Of a stretch of 64,000 nt of DNA, positions 20,400 to 29,727 are shown in pieces. The stretch lies in the IMG/VR virus record IMGVR_UViG_3300009502_000042, positions 1 to 64,000 of that record. One strand, given 5' to 3'. The notes beneath the pieces were generated by a model that worked only from the letters and a program-made list of their open reading frames with translations, had not been told where the DNA came from and did no database searches. This DNA is from a virus. Within the stretch, counting starts at the first letter, position 1. Every line of letters begins with the position of its first letter. Both the position numbers and the translations under genes were made by a program.

Positions 20400-21196
20400 T
20401 TTGATTTTGATTGAGTCCACTGAACAATCCCGGGTTCACGTAAGTTGATCCCCATTTTCTCAAGTACAGACATTGCTATATCTGGATGCATGGTGTCGGT
20501 CCAGTCCAATTCCACGGTTCTGGAAAGATAAGTATCAGAAGGATTTGCAATACCTTCCTTATAGACATCCAAGCAGATCACATCTCCGTTTTTATCGTAA
20601 AGAACAAAATAGTCAGTGGGACCCAGATACCTTATTTTTGAGCCAACTGGCATGAAAATCTTCAGGTCATCACTGGTGGTACAGAAATCGTAAAACGGCA
20701 CTGCTGGCTTTCTGAGATAGGTCATTGAAATCTTCTGAAGGTCGTTCGGTATAATCTCGAAACCACCTCCTCCTTCAAACGCCAGAGGATGTTCGTCAGG
20801 ATTTACATTCAACATTCCTCCCCGGTAGTTGCTGATTTCAGAATATGGCCTTATTTCCACCGGAACATTGTTTGCCATCAAGGAAAGCCAATACCTGTAA
20901 TTAGCGGGGTACGGTGCCACAACAGATACGAACGTATTGTCAATAGGAAATACATTCACGCTCGGTATGGAGACAATGGCTATGAACGTGCGAAGATCGT
21001 TCATAGAGAAGATAACCTCACTTAGAGGCACACCCTTTTCCACGGCTACTTCCTGCGCCATCTTAAAGAACCCCTGAAATAATTCAAGAGACACAAAGTT
21101 CATTGTGTTATTGAATTGATCAGGTCCGAAGGCATTCCCCTTCTGGTCTTTATTGGCGAGGTCCTCGCAATATTGATATATTTCCTTGATGGTCAT
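20396..21196 (-). CDS. Ring/connector-type structural protein
   Basis: 266 aa. It begins with a helical N-terminus (MTIKEIYQYCEDLANKDQ) followed by beta-rich sequence and ends with an acidic-aromatic segment (SRTVELDWTDTMHPDIAMSV) then LEKMGINLREP. The 236-aa product of 23424-24134 has the same plan, with ELAWNDTNIIDIMGILLGEI then GVNI near its C-terminus, so the two look like paralogues. Ring proteins of crAss-like tails are a plausible identity. Confidence 0.55.
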   Translation of the reverse strand: MTIKEIYQYCEDLANKDQKGNAFGPDQFNNTMNFVSLELFQGFFKMAQEVAVEKGVPLSEVIFSMNDLRTFIAIVSIPSVNVFPIDNTFVSVVAPYPANYRYWLSLMANNVPVEIRPYSEISNYRGGMLNVNPDEHPLAFEGGGGFEIIPNDLQKISMTYLRKPAVPFYDFCTTSDDLKIFMPVGSKIRYLGPTDYFVLYDKNGDVICLDVYKEGIANPSDTYLSRTVELDWTDTMHPDIAMSVLEKMGINLREPGIVQWTQSKSK

Positions 21197-21222
21197 TTGA
21201 CATGGCGTTAAGTTGATTAAGA

Positions 21223-21238
21223 ATTCTGAAAACAGAAT
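21223..21238 (-). terminator. Weak hairpin after connector/fibre boundary
   Basis: ATTCTG and CAGAAT pair across a four-base loop in the 45-base gap after the fibre gene. On the minus strand only a short T-containing stretch follows, so this is at most a weak terminator or an RNA end-protecting hairpin. Confidence 0.3.
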
Positions 21239-21241
21239 ATC

Positions 21242-23398
21242 TCAATACAGTCTTAACAGCTTGCCAGCCGTGCCACTTGTAAAATACAATCGGAAACCGC
21301 CCACAGCATTTGCCACAGACACCGTCAGTGTTGCGCCCCCTGTGATAGGAGAGGTTATAGCTGGCATACTTCCGTCAGGAACAACTGTTATAGTCTGGGC
21401 ACCAGCCGAATTATCTATAATAAAATCCACGTAGGTTCCTCTTCCGCAACTCGGGATTAAGGCAGCAAGAGTGGTGGCCGTAGGCATGGTTATGTTTTGA
21501 AGACTCCCAGAAGTAGAGGTAATTACCCCCCTTAATAGTTGAGCGGCTGTAATCGTTCCAGTGGAGTCAAACGCCTTTGGCACAAGGGTTCGTTTTATGA
21601 TATTACCATTGACAAATACGGTTGTTCCATACACTGTGTCGGTTACAGCGAGAGAGTGACTTGCAGTTGCACAGTTACCGTTTCCGGTTGTTTTTGTGAT
21701 CGTGGTTGTGCCGGGAAGGGTAAGAGTGGTTGTGGCAGCAACGATAGGAGAAGAACAGGATTTGAACGCTGTTACTGCTGAATTAAGCTGTAATGTTGCC
21801 GTAGCCTTATCCCCAGTCATATCTCCGTATATGAAAGCAGTATCCGCTCCCCCGGGTGCGCCTGAAATGTATAGCTTGTTTGTGGATGAAGACGTTGTTC
21901 CGCTCGGACCTGCATTTTTTCCGATAGTAATATTATTAGAACCAGTCTTAATCCCCATTCCAGACTCCCACCCAATAGCGGTATTATACCCTCCCGATGT
22001 AGATAAGTTTGTAAGGGCATACATCCCAAGTGCAGAATTTCCAATACCCGTAGTTACTGAACTTAACGCAGACATCCCAACCCCTGAATTAGAGCCTCCA
22101 GATGTAATGTTTTGACCAGATAAACTTCCCAAAAAAGAGTTTTGAAGTCCGGTAGTAGCGGATGTAAGGGCACTCGCCCCAACTGCGGTATTATGATCTA
22201 AAGTTGAGTTGTATAAGGCCATTCTTCCGATAGCAGTATTGTATATACCAGTTATATTAGTCAATAAAGCCTGATCACCGACAGCGGTATTATTTGTCCC
22301 GGTCGTATTTGCATACATAGCATGGTATCCGACTGCCGTACTTCCATCTCCTGTGCTGCTTTTTAAAGCCTGTTCGCCTACCGCAACATTGGTTGTCCCG
22401 GTTATATTTCCGTACATAGCATGATATCCGATTGCGGTGTTGCTGCTTGCGGTCGTATTTGAGGTAAGAGCATTTTCCCCGACTGCCGTATTGTAGTTAC
22501 CGGAGATATTCCCCTGCAATGCCGCCATACCAGTGGCTGTGTTAGATGCACCTCCCTGATTTGCGCTTAATGCAGACGATCCAAAAGCAGAATTGCTTGC
22601 TCCCGCTAAATTTCCCGCCAGTGCAGATGCCCCAAAAGCACTGTTATTTGCTCCTGTGGTATTTGCGGTAAGAGCGTGAAACCCTGCGGCTGAATTATAA
22701 GATGCGGTTGTGTTTGCCTTTAAAGCCTCTTTCCCAACAGCGATATTATTGGACCCCGTGGTATTCCAATACATGGAATTTGTTCCATATGCCGAATTGT
22801 CTGTTCCGGTGGTATTGGTTAACATAGAATTTAACCCAAAGGCGCAGTTCATACCCCCAGTCAAGTTATTAAACAGAGAGGATGCTCCAAAGGCAGAATT
22901 CCCGGCACCTGTGGTATTGTAATATAAAGCACTTGAGCCAAACGCACTATTCTGTTGCGGAGTAGTCATGTTCTTTAACGCCTGATACCCAAATGCAGTG
23001 GTAGACACGGCTCCAGAGGAGATGGCGTTAAGTGTCCCGGTCCCATACCCAACATTTGACGTTGCTCCAGCAAGGTTCGAGCAAGGAGGTTTATAAAACG
23101 TCAGATACCCATGAACATTCTTATTGTTCGTGGTATCCAGATAGGCCGATCCGGTAGCGTAGTACAATGCCGCAATTCTGGCGGTCCCGGCAATTGAAGT
23201 GGTAATGTTATCAGCCGTGCCAACGGTTTTCCCGGCAAGTACAATATACATTGCCTTTGTGCCTGTTTCAACAATAATATCCCCTGCCGTGCCTATTTTT
23301 TTGAACTTAGCACTTACAGAGGGCGTTTCAATAATTTTCTGGGCGAAAACACTCATACTAAAAACAGCCATGAGTAAAAATAAAGCGAACTTTTTCAT
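21242..23398 (-). CDS. Secreted-type repeat fibre/adhesin (YadA-head-like repeats)
   Basis: 718 aa. Residues 1-19 are a typical signal peptide (MKKFALFLLMAVFSMSVFA, cleavage before Q20). Residues about 110-510 are some 25 repeats of roughly 14 residues with the core N-[TS]-A-[IVF]-G, as in trimeric YadA-like heads and in Bacteroidota tail-fibre-domain proteins. The C-terminal 200 residues are beta-rich and not recognised. The gene sits between two connector-type genes, so a virion fibre is likely. The signal peptide is unusual for a phage structural protein made in the cytoplasm. A related but longer fibre lies at 33732-37154. Confidence 0.75.
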   Translation of the reverse strand: MKKFALFLLMAVFSMSVFAQKIIETPSVSAKFKKIGTAGDIIVETGTKAMYIVLAGKTVGTADNITTSIAGTARIAALYYATGSAYLDTTNNKNVHGYLTFYKPPCSNLAGATSNVGYGTGTLNAISSGAVSTTAFGYQALKNMTTPQQNSAFGSSALYYNTTGAGNSAFGASSLFNNLTGGMNCAFGLNSMLTNTTGTDNSAYGTNSMYWNTTGSNNIAVGKEALKANTTASYNSAAGFHALTANTTGANNSAFGASALAGNLAGASNSAFGSSALSANQGGASNTATGMAALQGNISGNYNTAVGENALTSNTTASSNTAIGYHAMYGNITGTTNVAVGEQALKSSTGDGSTAVGYHAMYANTTGTNNTAVGDQALLTNITGIYNTAIGRMALYNSTLDHNTAVGASALTSATTGLQNSFLGSLSGQNITSGGSNSGVGMSALSSVTTGIGNSALGMYALTNLSTSGGYNTAIGWESGMGIKTGSNNITIGKNAGPSGTTSSSTNKLYISGAPGGADTAFIYGDMTGDKATATLQLNSAVTAFKSCSSPIVAATTTLTLPGTTTITKTTGNGNCATASHSLAVTDTVYGTTVFVNGNIIKRTLVPKAFDSTGTITAAQLLRGVITSTSGSLQNITMPTATTLAALIPSCGRGTYVDFIIDNSAGAQTITVVPDGSMPAITSPITGGATLTVSVANAVGGFRLYFTSGTAGKLLRLY

Positions 23399-23423
23399 TT
23401 GATTTTGGTTTTGTGGTTAATAA

Positions 23424-24134
23424 TTACGTTCCTGTTACTTCTGCCTTATCGGAGATATTTATCAGGTCCGAGTTCGGGATATTTACCCCAATCTCTCCAA
23501 GAAGAATCCCCATAATATCAATTATATTTGTATCGTTCCACGCCAGTTCAGTGGATGTTGATGGGACGTATTCAGCAAACCCTCTCCCATAGGTGACTCC
23601 GTACACTGGCTTTACCGGAGTTGATATATAAACAAAGTCTGCCGACCTTAAGTCCTTTGGGTAAAAACGAATAAATTTATTCTGAAAGTTCGCAACCGGG
23701 AAATACCGATTTGGTTCTGCGCTAAAAGAACCGAGACGGTCAGCCCATTCTTTGTCAGTTACAATACTGATCTTGCGATACCTTAACTTTCCTGTTTTCG
23801 AGTTAATCAACTTAAGCTGGAGGGTGGAAGGGTAATAAAAATCTTTGGGGACATTGGTGTATCCAGCCATGTCAATAGCAAGAGCCATCTCATCTCCCCC
23901 CATAACTCTCTTAAACGGAGACAGATCGTCCATAATGACGTTTGATATCTCGTAAACCTGTTTCGGCAAGGGTGCCCCGGGCTGATATTCTTCAGGGAGT
24001 CCTATCTTCCTTTTCAAATGTTTCAACTGGGAAAGATGCAGAAGACGCTCGAACTCAGGCTTGGTAAGCGTGAATCCCGGCTTTTTCTTTCCGAGCCAAA
24101 ACGAAACAACAGAATTTACGTCCTTAAGGTTCAT
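23424..24134 (-). CDS. Ring/connector-type structural protein, paralogue of 20396-21196
   Basis: 236 aa. Helical N-terminus (VNSVVSFWLGKKKPGFTLTK) followed by a beta-rich body with FYPKDLRSADFVYIS, and the C-terminal signature ELAWNDTNIIDIMGILLGEI then GVNIPNSD shared with the 266-aa gene. The start ATG lies only five bases after the -7 element of a clear promoter, so the mRNA would be leaderless or nearly so. The repeat fibre follows 25 bases downstream. Confidence 0.6.
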   Translation of the reverse strand: MNLKDVNSVVSFWLGKKKPGFTLTKPEFERLLHLSQLKHLKRKIGLPEEYQPGAPLPKQVYEISNVIMDDLSPFKRVMGGDEMALAIDMAGYTNVPKDFYYPSTLQLKLINSKTGKLRYRKISIVTDKEWADRLGSFSAEPNRYFPVANFQNKFIRFYPKDLRSADFVYISTPVKPVYGVTYGRGFAEYVPSTSTELAWNDTNIIDIMGILLGEIGVNIPNSDLINISDKAEVTGT

Positions 24135-24138
24135 ATGG

Positions 24139-24170
24139 CAAATCTACAACAATTAAGTCAGGCTTGTCAA
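24139..24170 (-). promoter_or_regulatory. Bacteroidota-type promoter before 23424-24134
   Basis: On the minus strand: TTGAC (ending at 24170) then TAGATTTG (24146-24139), with 21 bases between TTG and the -7 element. It lies in the gap after the glycosyltransferase gene. The expected transcript start falls on or next to the ATG at 24134. Confidence 0.75.
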
Positions 24171-24172
24171 CC

Positions 24173-25558
24173 TCATATTTGTTTTTTTATAAATTCTTTT
24201 CCTATCGCCCCAACATAATGGAATATTAATGCATTACTATTATCTCCCATTACCCTCGTCCAGTTATAAACAGGACTCAGTTCGACATAATTGTACCTTA
24301 CAAGATCAAGACATTCCTGATCTCCCCTGTACATGGTATGGTTTTTTATAACACTACTTCCCCACTTGTCAATTATACTGTCGGCATGGTTAAAAATTAT
24401 CACCCCTGAGTTTACGGGGTCTTTGCCGGGAGACTGTTTTGTGAAAAGGTCTTTTGATATCACAAATCCTTTTGGGTATTTTTTGTACAAATGGAATATT
24501 GATCCTCGTACCTCGCAATCAACATCCATGTAAACCGTTCTCTTGAACTGAGATAACTTCAAGGCAAATGGTTTCTTAAACCAATTCTTTAAAGGAACAT
24601 CCTTCATCTTAACATAACTTCCCCGAGCCTTACAGAACCTGACCCCTCCCTCCGTCATTCCGATGTCAACGAATTGTATAGGAAGATGATTATGCCTGAT
24701 GTAGTTATCGAACCACCAGCCGAGCATCCATTCCTGATTTTTGTCGCACATAACCAAGACCCCACGCTCCCTGATCGGCTCTTTCCACTTTATAGAGTCA
24801 GTTATTTCCTCTAATTCGTTTTCTTCTACCTCCAGAGCGTGTTTAACATCCCGAGTGGGACCAACTACCGCCTTACTGTCAGATATTGCCTCATGGACCT
24901 TCCTGTACGGCATGAAATCATTTATAGGGGATTCCGGTGTACATGAAATACACTCCACCCCATATTTTTCTCCAATAGAGGTGAATTCTTTCAAGAACGT
25001 TGCCTGTTGATCGTACAGCAGCCTATTGTACACCCTTTGCTCATCGGAAAGAACCCTGTCATCGTGATAGTCTTTTTTTCCTCCCAGATCACATCCGACA
25101 AAATGTATTTTCTTTCCCCCCATCCAGAGTATGGTATGGAGAACCACGGCAAGGGTATGCTTAAACCAAACAAATGTAACATCGTCTCCATTCAAAAGAA
25201 ACATGTCTTCAATTCCCTTCTGGGGTTTAGCCAAGTCTGCAAAGTATGTTTGTGGGTATTCCTTGATGGACTTGCCACGATATACCTGCCTGAAATACGA
25301 TCCTCTGAAAATCTTCGGGAATCCCTCGTACATTAACCTTGGGTCATAACACTCTGGTTTATCCATTCCGACCCAGATATGTGGTTTCACCCGGGGGTAG
25401 GCGGTATTTATGGCGAACGCCATTGTGCCCTCAGTCCTTACATCGAAATCAACAACAGAAAGAGATGGACCCGGGAGGTAAAGATACACATCCAGCCCCA
25501 TCTCTTTTCTCGCAAAGGTTATTTTAAGTGGCTTTTCGTTTTCGCACCATAGAGCCAT
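24173..25558 (-). CDS. Two-domain glycosyltransferase (MptE/DUF115-like plus GT8-like)
   Basis: 461 aa. Residues 1-230 resemble the DUF115/MptE-like fold of bacterial glycan transferases (LPGPSLSVVDFD at 28-39, FAINTAYP, HIWVGMDKPECYD at 60-72, FVGCDLGGKKDYHDDR at 153-168). Residues 265-461 look like a GT-A enzyme of family 8: DVD at 345-347 (metal and nucleotide-sugar site), NSGVIIFNH at 383-391, GDQECL at 412-417 and a late FHYVG at 446-450. Such enzymes move sugar from a nucleotide donor to an acceptor. It is immediately downstream of the collagen-like fibre gene, with 11 bases between, so that fibre is the obvious candidate acceptor. The fold calls come from motifs; the acceptor is inferred. 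Confidence 0.7.
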   Translation of the reverse strand: MALWCENEKPLKITFARKEMGLDVYLYLPGPSLSVVDFDVRTEGTMAFAINTAYPRVKPHIWVGMDKPECYDPRLMYEGFPKIFRGSYFRQVYRGKSIKEYPQTYFADLAKPQKGIEDMFLLNGDDVTFVWFKHTLAVVLHTILWMGGKKIHFVGCDLGGKKDYHDDRVLSDEQRVYNRLLYDQQATFLKEFTSIGEKYGVECISCTPESPINDFMPYRKVHEAISDSKAVVGPTRDVKHALEVEENELEEITDSIKWKEPIRERGVLVMCDKNQEWMLGWWFDNYIRHNHLPIQFVDIGMTEGGVRFCKARGSYVKMKDVPLKNWFKKPFALKLSQFKRTVYMDVDCEVRGSIFHLYKKYPKGFVISKDLFTKQSPGKDPVNSGVIIFNHADSIIDKWGSSVIKNHTMYRGDQECLDLVRYNYVELSPVYNWTRVMGDNSNALIFHYVGAIGKEFIKKQI

Positions 25559-25569
25559 TTTGATTTATT

Positions 25570-27267
25570 TTAATAGTTTTTCACAAGTTTGTAATCTGAA
25601 TATCCAGAGGTGTCGATTGCAACATAGATATTTCTATTAGCCGTGTCTATCCACATGGCTCCGAAACACGGAGGAGTGTCTCCGAATATCGGGGCACGGG
25701 TCGATCTTGTAACGGCAACTGCTCCTGTGGTCCCTCTTCCTCCGGTTGGTCCGGTCTTAGTTCTTCCAGTTGGTCCACGAAGTCCGGTCGGTCCCCTTGG
25801 TCCAGTTACAGAAGGTCCAGTGGCACCTCTTAACCCTACTCCAGTAGGACCTGCCGCTCCTATTCCAGCAGGTCCGGTTACGGTCCTTCCAGTAGGTCCG
25901 GTTGGTCCAACCAGTGTTGTTGTAAGTTGCCACACGCCACCAGCCTTGTAGTAGATACTGCGAACATCCTTCCTGATGTAATAATCCTTATTTCTGCCAA
26001 CCAGATCAGAAGGAACTCCGTTCCCGTTAAATATCTCCACTCCAGTTACACCCGGGGGTCCTGTCGGTCCTTCTATGGGATCGGGACGTGGTCCGGTTGG
26101 TCCGGTCTTGGTTCTTCCGGTTGGTCCACGAGGTCCTGTTGGTCCCCTTGGACCTGTTATAGAGTTCCCCGTGGGTCCAGCGACTCCGGTAAGTCCAGTC
26201 GGTCCAGTCGGTCCGGTTGGTCCCTGTGAGGGTCCTGTCGGACCTGTGGCACCCCTGTTTGAACTTCCTCCATGAGGCTGAACCGGGGTAGGAATAGAAT
26301 CATCGTCTTCCAGACACTGACAGGCTTCGCCCTGAACAACCTTGGAAATTATTTCACAGAACTTGGAAGGATCGTTTCCACAGGAAATAGCATCCTGATA
26401 GTCGATCCATGCGTTCAGAACCATAGTTACCTTATTGTGCAACACATGTTCACGAACCGGATCAACACCAATAGATTCCTCCCATAGTCTTTGAAGGTTT
26501 TGTATGCACTTGATCATCACACAACCACAGTCCTTGCAGGTCACTTCCAGATGCTCATACCCCTGAAGAATGCAGGTAATCACAATCCAGTTGTAGGAAT
26601 CCCACTTTTCCATGTTGTAGGTAAGTTGATTGGCGATAGTGGTCTGGTATTCCCCTCTCCAGATTTGCTTAGCGGGATCAAAGAGATCGCCTCCGATATA
26701 GCGGATAGTGTCATCCGTTGTACCGGGATCAACACAGACCGCCCCATCAGGGGGGACAACCTTGTGTGAAAGAATGGATATCGGAATAACCCCTCCAACA
26801 ACAAGAACCGTAGCGTACTCACTTACCAGAACGGCTGACTCGCAATTCACATCCATGTTAATAGACATGACTGGCTGAACAAACTGGTAATTATACTCCT
26901 TGGATGACGTGTTTACGTACACTCCGGTCTGGACCTTGTATTCAACAAGAATGGTCCCGTGCAGTGGTTTTCCATCCGTTCCAAGAGGCATACGGATATG
27001 ATCTATACCGTTGGCAAACGTCCAGTTAGGGTTCGATCCGTCAATGTCAGGAAAGGTGTAATCATCGGCATTCCACCCTGAATTCTTGTACATGGTAGTA
27101 CCGGAAGACGGATGGGAAATCTTGATAAGCCCCTTCACATCCGAGATGGCAACGCCATAGACAGACAGGTATTTTGTCTTAAGCATGTCCTCGAAGGTGA
27201 TGGCCTTGGTATCAAGGTTAATGATCAGCCCATATCTCAATGGGATAAATTGTGCTGGAACCGACAT
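25570..27267 (-). CDS. Collagen-like virion fibre with GPT repeats
   Basis: 565 aa. Residues 1-320 are a globular, beta-rich head with a Cys cluster (CKDCGCVMIKC) in a long helical stretch. Residues about 330-400 and 455-525 are collagen-like Gly-X-Y blocks dominated by GPT, GPR and GAT, separated by a small domain with DYYIRKDVRSIYYKAGGVWQ. The end is a small globular cap (APIFGDTPPCFGAMWIDTAN). Phages use such Gly-X-Y stalks in trimeric head or tail fibres. Thr in the third position is a known O-glycosylation site in bacterial collagens such as BclA. A glycosyltransferase gene follows. Confidence 0.75.
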   Translation of the reverse strand: MSVPAQFIPLRYGLIINLDTKAITFEDMLKTKYLSVYGVAISDVKGLIKISHPSSGTTMYKNSGWNADDYTFPDIDGSNPNWTFANGIDHIRMPLGTDGKPLHGTILVEYKVQTGVYVNTSSKEYNYQFVQPVMSINMDVNCESAVLVSEYATVLVVGGVIPISILSHKVVPPDGAVCVDPGTTDDTIRYIGGDLFDPAKQIWRGEYQTTIANQLTYNMEKWDSYNWIVITCILQGYEHLEVTCKDCGCVMIKCIQNLQRLWEESIGVDPVREHVLHNKVTMVLNAWIDYQDAISCGNDPSKFCEIISKVVQGEACQCLEDDDSIPTPVQPHGGSSNRGATGPTGPSQGPTGPTGPTGLTGVAGPTGNSITGPRGPTGPRGPTGRTKTGPTGPRPDPIEGPTGPPGVTGVEIFNGNGVPSDLVGRNKDYYIRKDVRSIYYKAGGVWQLTTTLVGPTGPTGRTVTGPAGIGAAGPTGVGLRGATGPSVTGPRGPTGLRGPTGRTKTGPTGGRGTTGAVAVTRSTRAPIFGDTPPCFGAMWIDTANRNIYVAIDTSGYSDYKLVKNY

Positions 27268-27277
27268 TTTATTTCTT

Positions 27278-28234
27278 TTAGATGGTTAATTCCACGACTT
27301 TTTGTTCAAGCATTTCTCTCTCTTCAGGATTTAACGTAAGGTAGTCAACGAGGGCGTCCTCCTTCTTCTTTGATGGAGAATGGACCACCAGTTGCTGGTC
27401 ACCTAAGAACCATGCCGCCTTATTCCCGGCAATCTTTTTGTTCACAAGGATATTGTGCGCCTCAAGATCGGAAACCAAGGCAACGATCTTTGCGGTATCG
27501 CTTATTTTTTTCTCCCCTTTTGCCGGGAGCAGGTCGAGGAATGCCTCAATTTTCTTAAGGTCATACCTTCCGTTGGCGTTTGTGGCAAGCACGTTTTCAG
27601 CAAGGGCATCCCTTAACTGATTTGGGTCAAGCCTGTCAACACTCCCGATCTGGAAGTTCTTGGCAATGACACGAAGTACGTCCATTGAAAGGCCGTTTTC
27701 TTCGTAAATGGCGTTTTCAACGGCCAGAAGTTTACGTTTGAAATCAACCTTAACACGAGATTCGGCCTTTTTATTCTGGACTCTCCAGTAGATATTCCGG
27801 TTGTCCCTCTTCAGCTTATTCTGGAAAGCCTCCAGTTCTGGCATGATTTCACAGTGCCGGGAAACGAAGATCAGGAAAAATACCTTGTCTGGGTCCTGAT
27901 CGACAAGCAGCGGATCAATGGCTCCGTTAAAGCTGTATCGTCTTGGCCTGAATGTTTCTGCCCCTGTTTTGGCGTCAGGGAACGATGTTTCGTAATATTG
28001 AATGTCATGCTCTTCTTTTCCGAAGATCAATTTCTCCCGGTATAAAGCCCATCCACCTGCGGAATTCTCACGTTTTCCCTCCTGATTAATGGTTACTTTT
28101 CTGGCAGGTGCCTCAAAGATGATTTTATTGTCATCCCTGACTGTCTTTAATGCCTCCATGCAGTCGTTGTAGAACTTAACAACTGAATTCGATTTGTCGG
28201 CTTTGTCTAATTTTTTTCCGTCTGATACTAACAT
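27278..28234 (-). CDS. Unknown protein next to the major capsid gene
   Basis: 318 aa, charged and mostly helical in the C-terminal half, with FKRKLLAVENAIYEENGLS and a final KKKEDALVDYLTLNPEERE. No signal peptide or membrane helix. It lies after the capsid-gene terminator hairpin and before the collagen-like fibre, a place where capsid auxiliary proteins are often found. I do not recognise the family. Confidence 0.5.
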   Translation of the reverse strand: MLVSDGKKLDKADKSNSVVKFYNDCMEALKTVRDDNKIIFEAPARKVTINQEGKRENSAGGWALYREKLIFGKEEHDIQYYETSFPDAKTGAETFRPRRYSFNGAIDPLLVDQDPDKVFFLIFVSRHCEIMPELEAFQNKLKRDNRNIYWRVQNKKAESRVKVDFKRKLLAVENAIYEENGLSMDVLRVIAKNFQIGSVDRLDPNQLRDALAENVLATNANGRYDLKKIEAFLDLLPAKGEKKISDTAKIVALVSDLEAHNILVNKKIAGNKAAWFLGDQQLVVHSPSKKKEDALVDYLTLNPEEREMLEQKVVELTI

Positions 28235-28267
28235 ATGTTCGTTCTTTAAAGTTGTTCTTCTCCAGTT

Positions 28268-28303
28268 AATTAAAAGAAAGGGAACCGCCCGAAGGCAGTT
28301 CCC
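28268..28303 (-). terminator. Intrinsic terminator after the major capsid gene
   Basis: On the minus strand: a 10-bp stem (one G-T pair) closed by a TTCG loop, read as GGGAACTGCC-TTCG-GGCGGTTCCC, followed by a T-rich run (TTTCTTTTAATTAA). It lies 16 bases after the capsid stop and before the next gene of the same direction, so it probably lowers rather than ends transcription of the downstream genes. This would keep capsid protein in excess. Confidence 0.8.
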
Positions 28304-28318
28304 GTTTCAGCAATCTTA

Positions 28319-29722
28319 TCACGGCCTCATAATGACCGCACGATTCATCTTCAACGCCTGTAAGCCAACGTGGGCACGGAGGAATAGCATCTTCTCGTCA
28401 ACATCACCGATGTATCCTGAAGGATTTCCACCTGCCGCACCGTCCTGCCATACTTCCATCCTGCGGCTGTAACTGCCAAGGGCACGGTAGCGTGATCCGA
28501 TGTTAGGCATCAATTCACTGGTCTCAGGGTCCTTATAGGTTTCCAAGGCCATTACAATAGCGTATTTCGGCATGCCGAATCCGGTTTCCGCATAAGCAGT
28601 AGGATCACTCCATGCCGGGACCTCCTTGCGGATGTACACCATGTCTCCCAGACCAATAGTCTTGAAGTTGATGCTCATGGCACGTTGTACGTCACCCTGA
28701 AAATACTGGTTGACGATGGTAGTGTAATCCGTTCCGTTTCCATCAACATAGTCTTTGGTGGCGTTACGGATATCAATGGCGATTTCAGGACCTTCAAAGA
28801 TGATCCCAACATTCGAGGTAACACCCTGCTGTTTCTGATAAAGGGTGATTTCGTCAAGGTCAGCGATGTTAAAGGCACCCGGGGTGACAGTCATCTCCTT
28901 GCCAAGTTCGGTGATCCAAGGAACAACACCTTTGGTTGTCTTAACCAAGTTAACAGAACCACGGGAAGTGGTCTGAGTGATGTTATTCGTGTTTTCCTTA
29001 CCCCATGTGAAGGCTCCGTCAATCTTGCGATTAAGACGATATTCAGCCATCATCAGGCCGGGGTTGTACCAGCCGTTAAAATCACGACCGTCATCAATTG
29101 CCTGAACCCATTCGGTGTTAACAAACTGAGTTCCTTCCTGACCGATTGACTCGGGCAGAATCTGAGCAACAAATTTACGCCTTGTCTTTCCGACATAGGT
29201 TCCGTCAGGCTGACCAGTACCAGCGGCTTTTGCACCGGAGAATATAATCAACTTCTGTGAATGCAGGTCACCGAGATCATCACTTGAATCGAAGGGTTTA
29301 ATCGTGATTCGGTGTGCGTTATCACGGCCAACGGTTTCTTTAAGAATAATCCAGCAGGGGATTTCGGTAGCGGTCAAGACCATTTCTCCCTGACGGGGGA
29401 AGGATACTTTGCCGTTGTTTTCGTGATCGTCAGCGTGTAAGGTGACAATAACAGTTCCACCTGCGCCCGGGGCAGCGGTGTCAACATCGCCAACAGTGAT
29501 TGAACGCTGGTAGCGGTTTTCCTCGTATGCATACCACTCATCAGCGGCAACAGGGGTTTCCCGGCCAAGGGCACGGAGGATTTGATAGATTCCGTCAAAC
29601 TGATACCCATAACGGGCACCAACCTGATTCCAATATTGAGGCTCCAAGTAATCCATGAAGGATACTACCTCTTCAGTTTTAATCCCGGCTCCCGGGTAAC
29701 TGTTCGCATCGGTTTTAGCCAT
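28319..29722 (-). CDS. Major capsid protein (HK97-fold candidate)
   Basis: 467 aa, starting MAKTDANSYPGAG. No membrane segment or long coiled coil; evenly mixed alpha/beta sequence with FMDYLEPQYWNQVGARYGYQ near the start and MEVWQDGAAGGNPSGYIGD near the end. Length and position (after portal and scaffold-like genes, followed by a strong terminator) are those of the capsid gene in crAss-like and related phages. The assignment rests on order, size and general look. Confidence 0.7.
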   Translation of the reverse strand: MAKTDANSYPGAGIKTEEVVSFMDYLEPQYWNQVGARYGYQFDGIYQILRALGRETPVAADEWYAYEENRYQRSITVGDVDTAAPGAGGTVIVTLHADDHENNGKVSFPRQGEMVLTATEIPCWIILKETVGRDNAHRITIKPFDSSDDLGDLHSQKLIIFSGAKAAGTGQPDGTYVGKTRRKFVAQILPESIGQEGTQFVNTEWVQAIDDGRDFNGWYNPGLMMAEYRLNRKIDGAFTWGKENTNNITQTTSRGSVNLVKTTKGVVPWITELGKEMTVTPGAFNIADLDEITLYQKQQGVTSNVGIIFEGPEIAIDIRNATKDYVDGNGTDYTTIVNQYFQGDVQRAMSINFKTIGLGDMVYIRKEVPAWSDPTAYAETGFGMPKYAIVMALETYKDPETSELMPNIGSRYRALGSYSRRMEVWQDGAAGGNPSGYIGDVDEKMLFLRAHVGLQALKMNRAVIMRP

Positions 29723-29727
29723 TTGCT

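Noticed and set aside
21600-23000. Regular short repeats that could suggest a CRISPR array
   Set aside because: They are imperfect 42-base codon repeats of a fibre protein in an open frame; no identical repeats with unique spacers.
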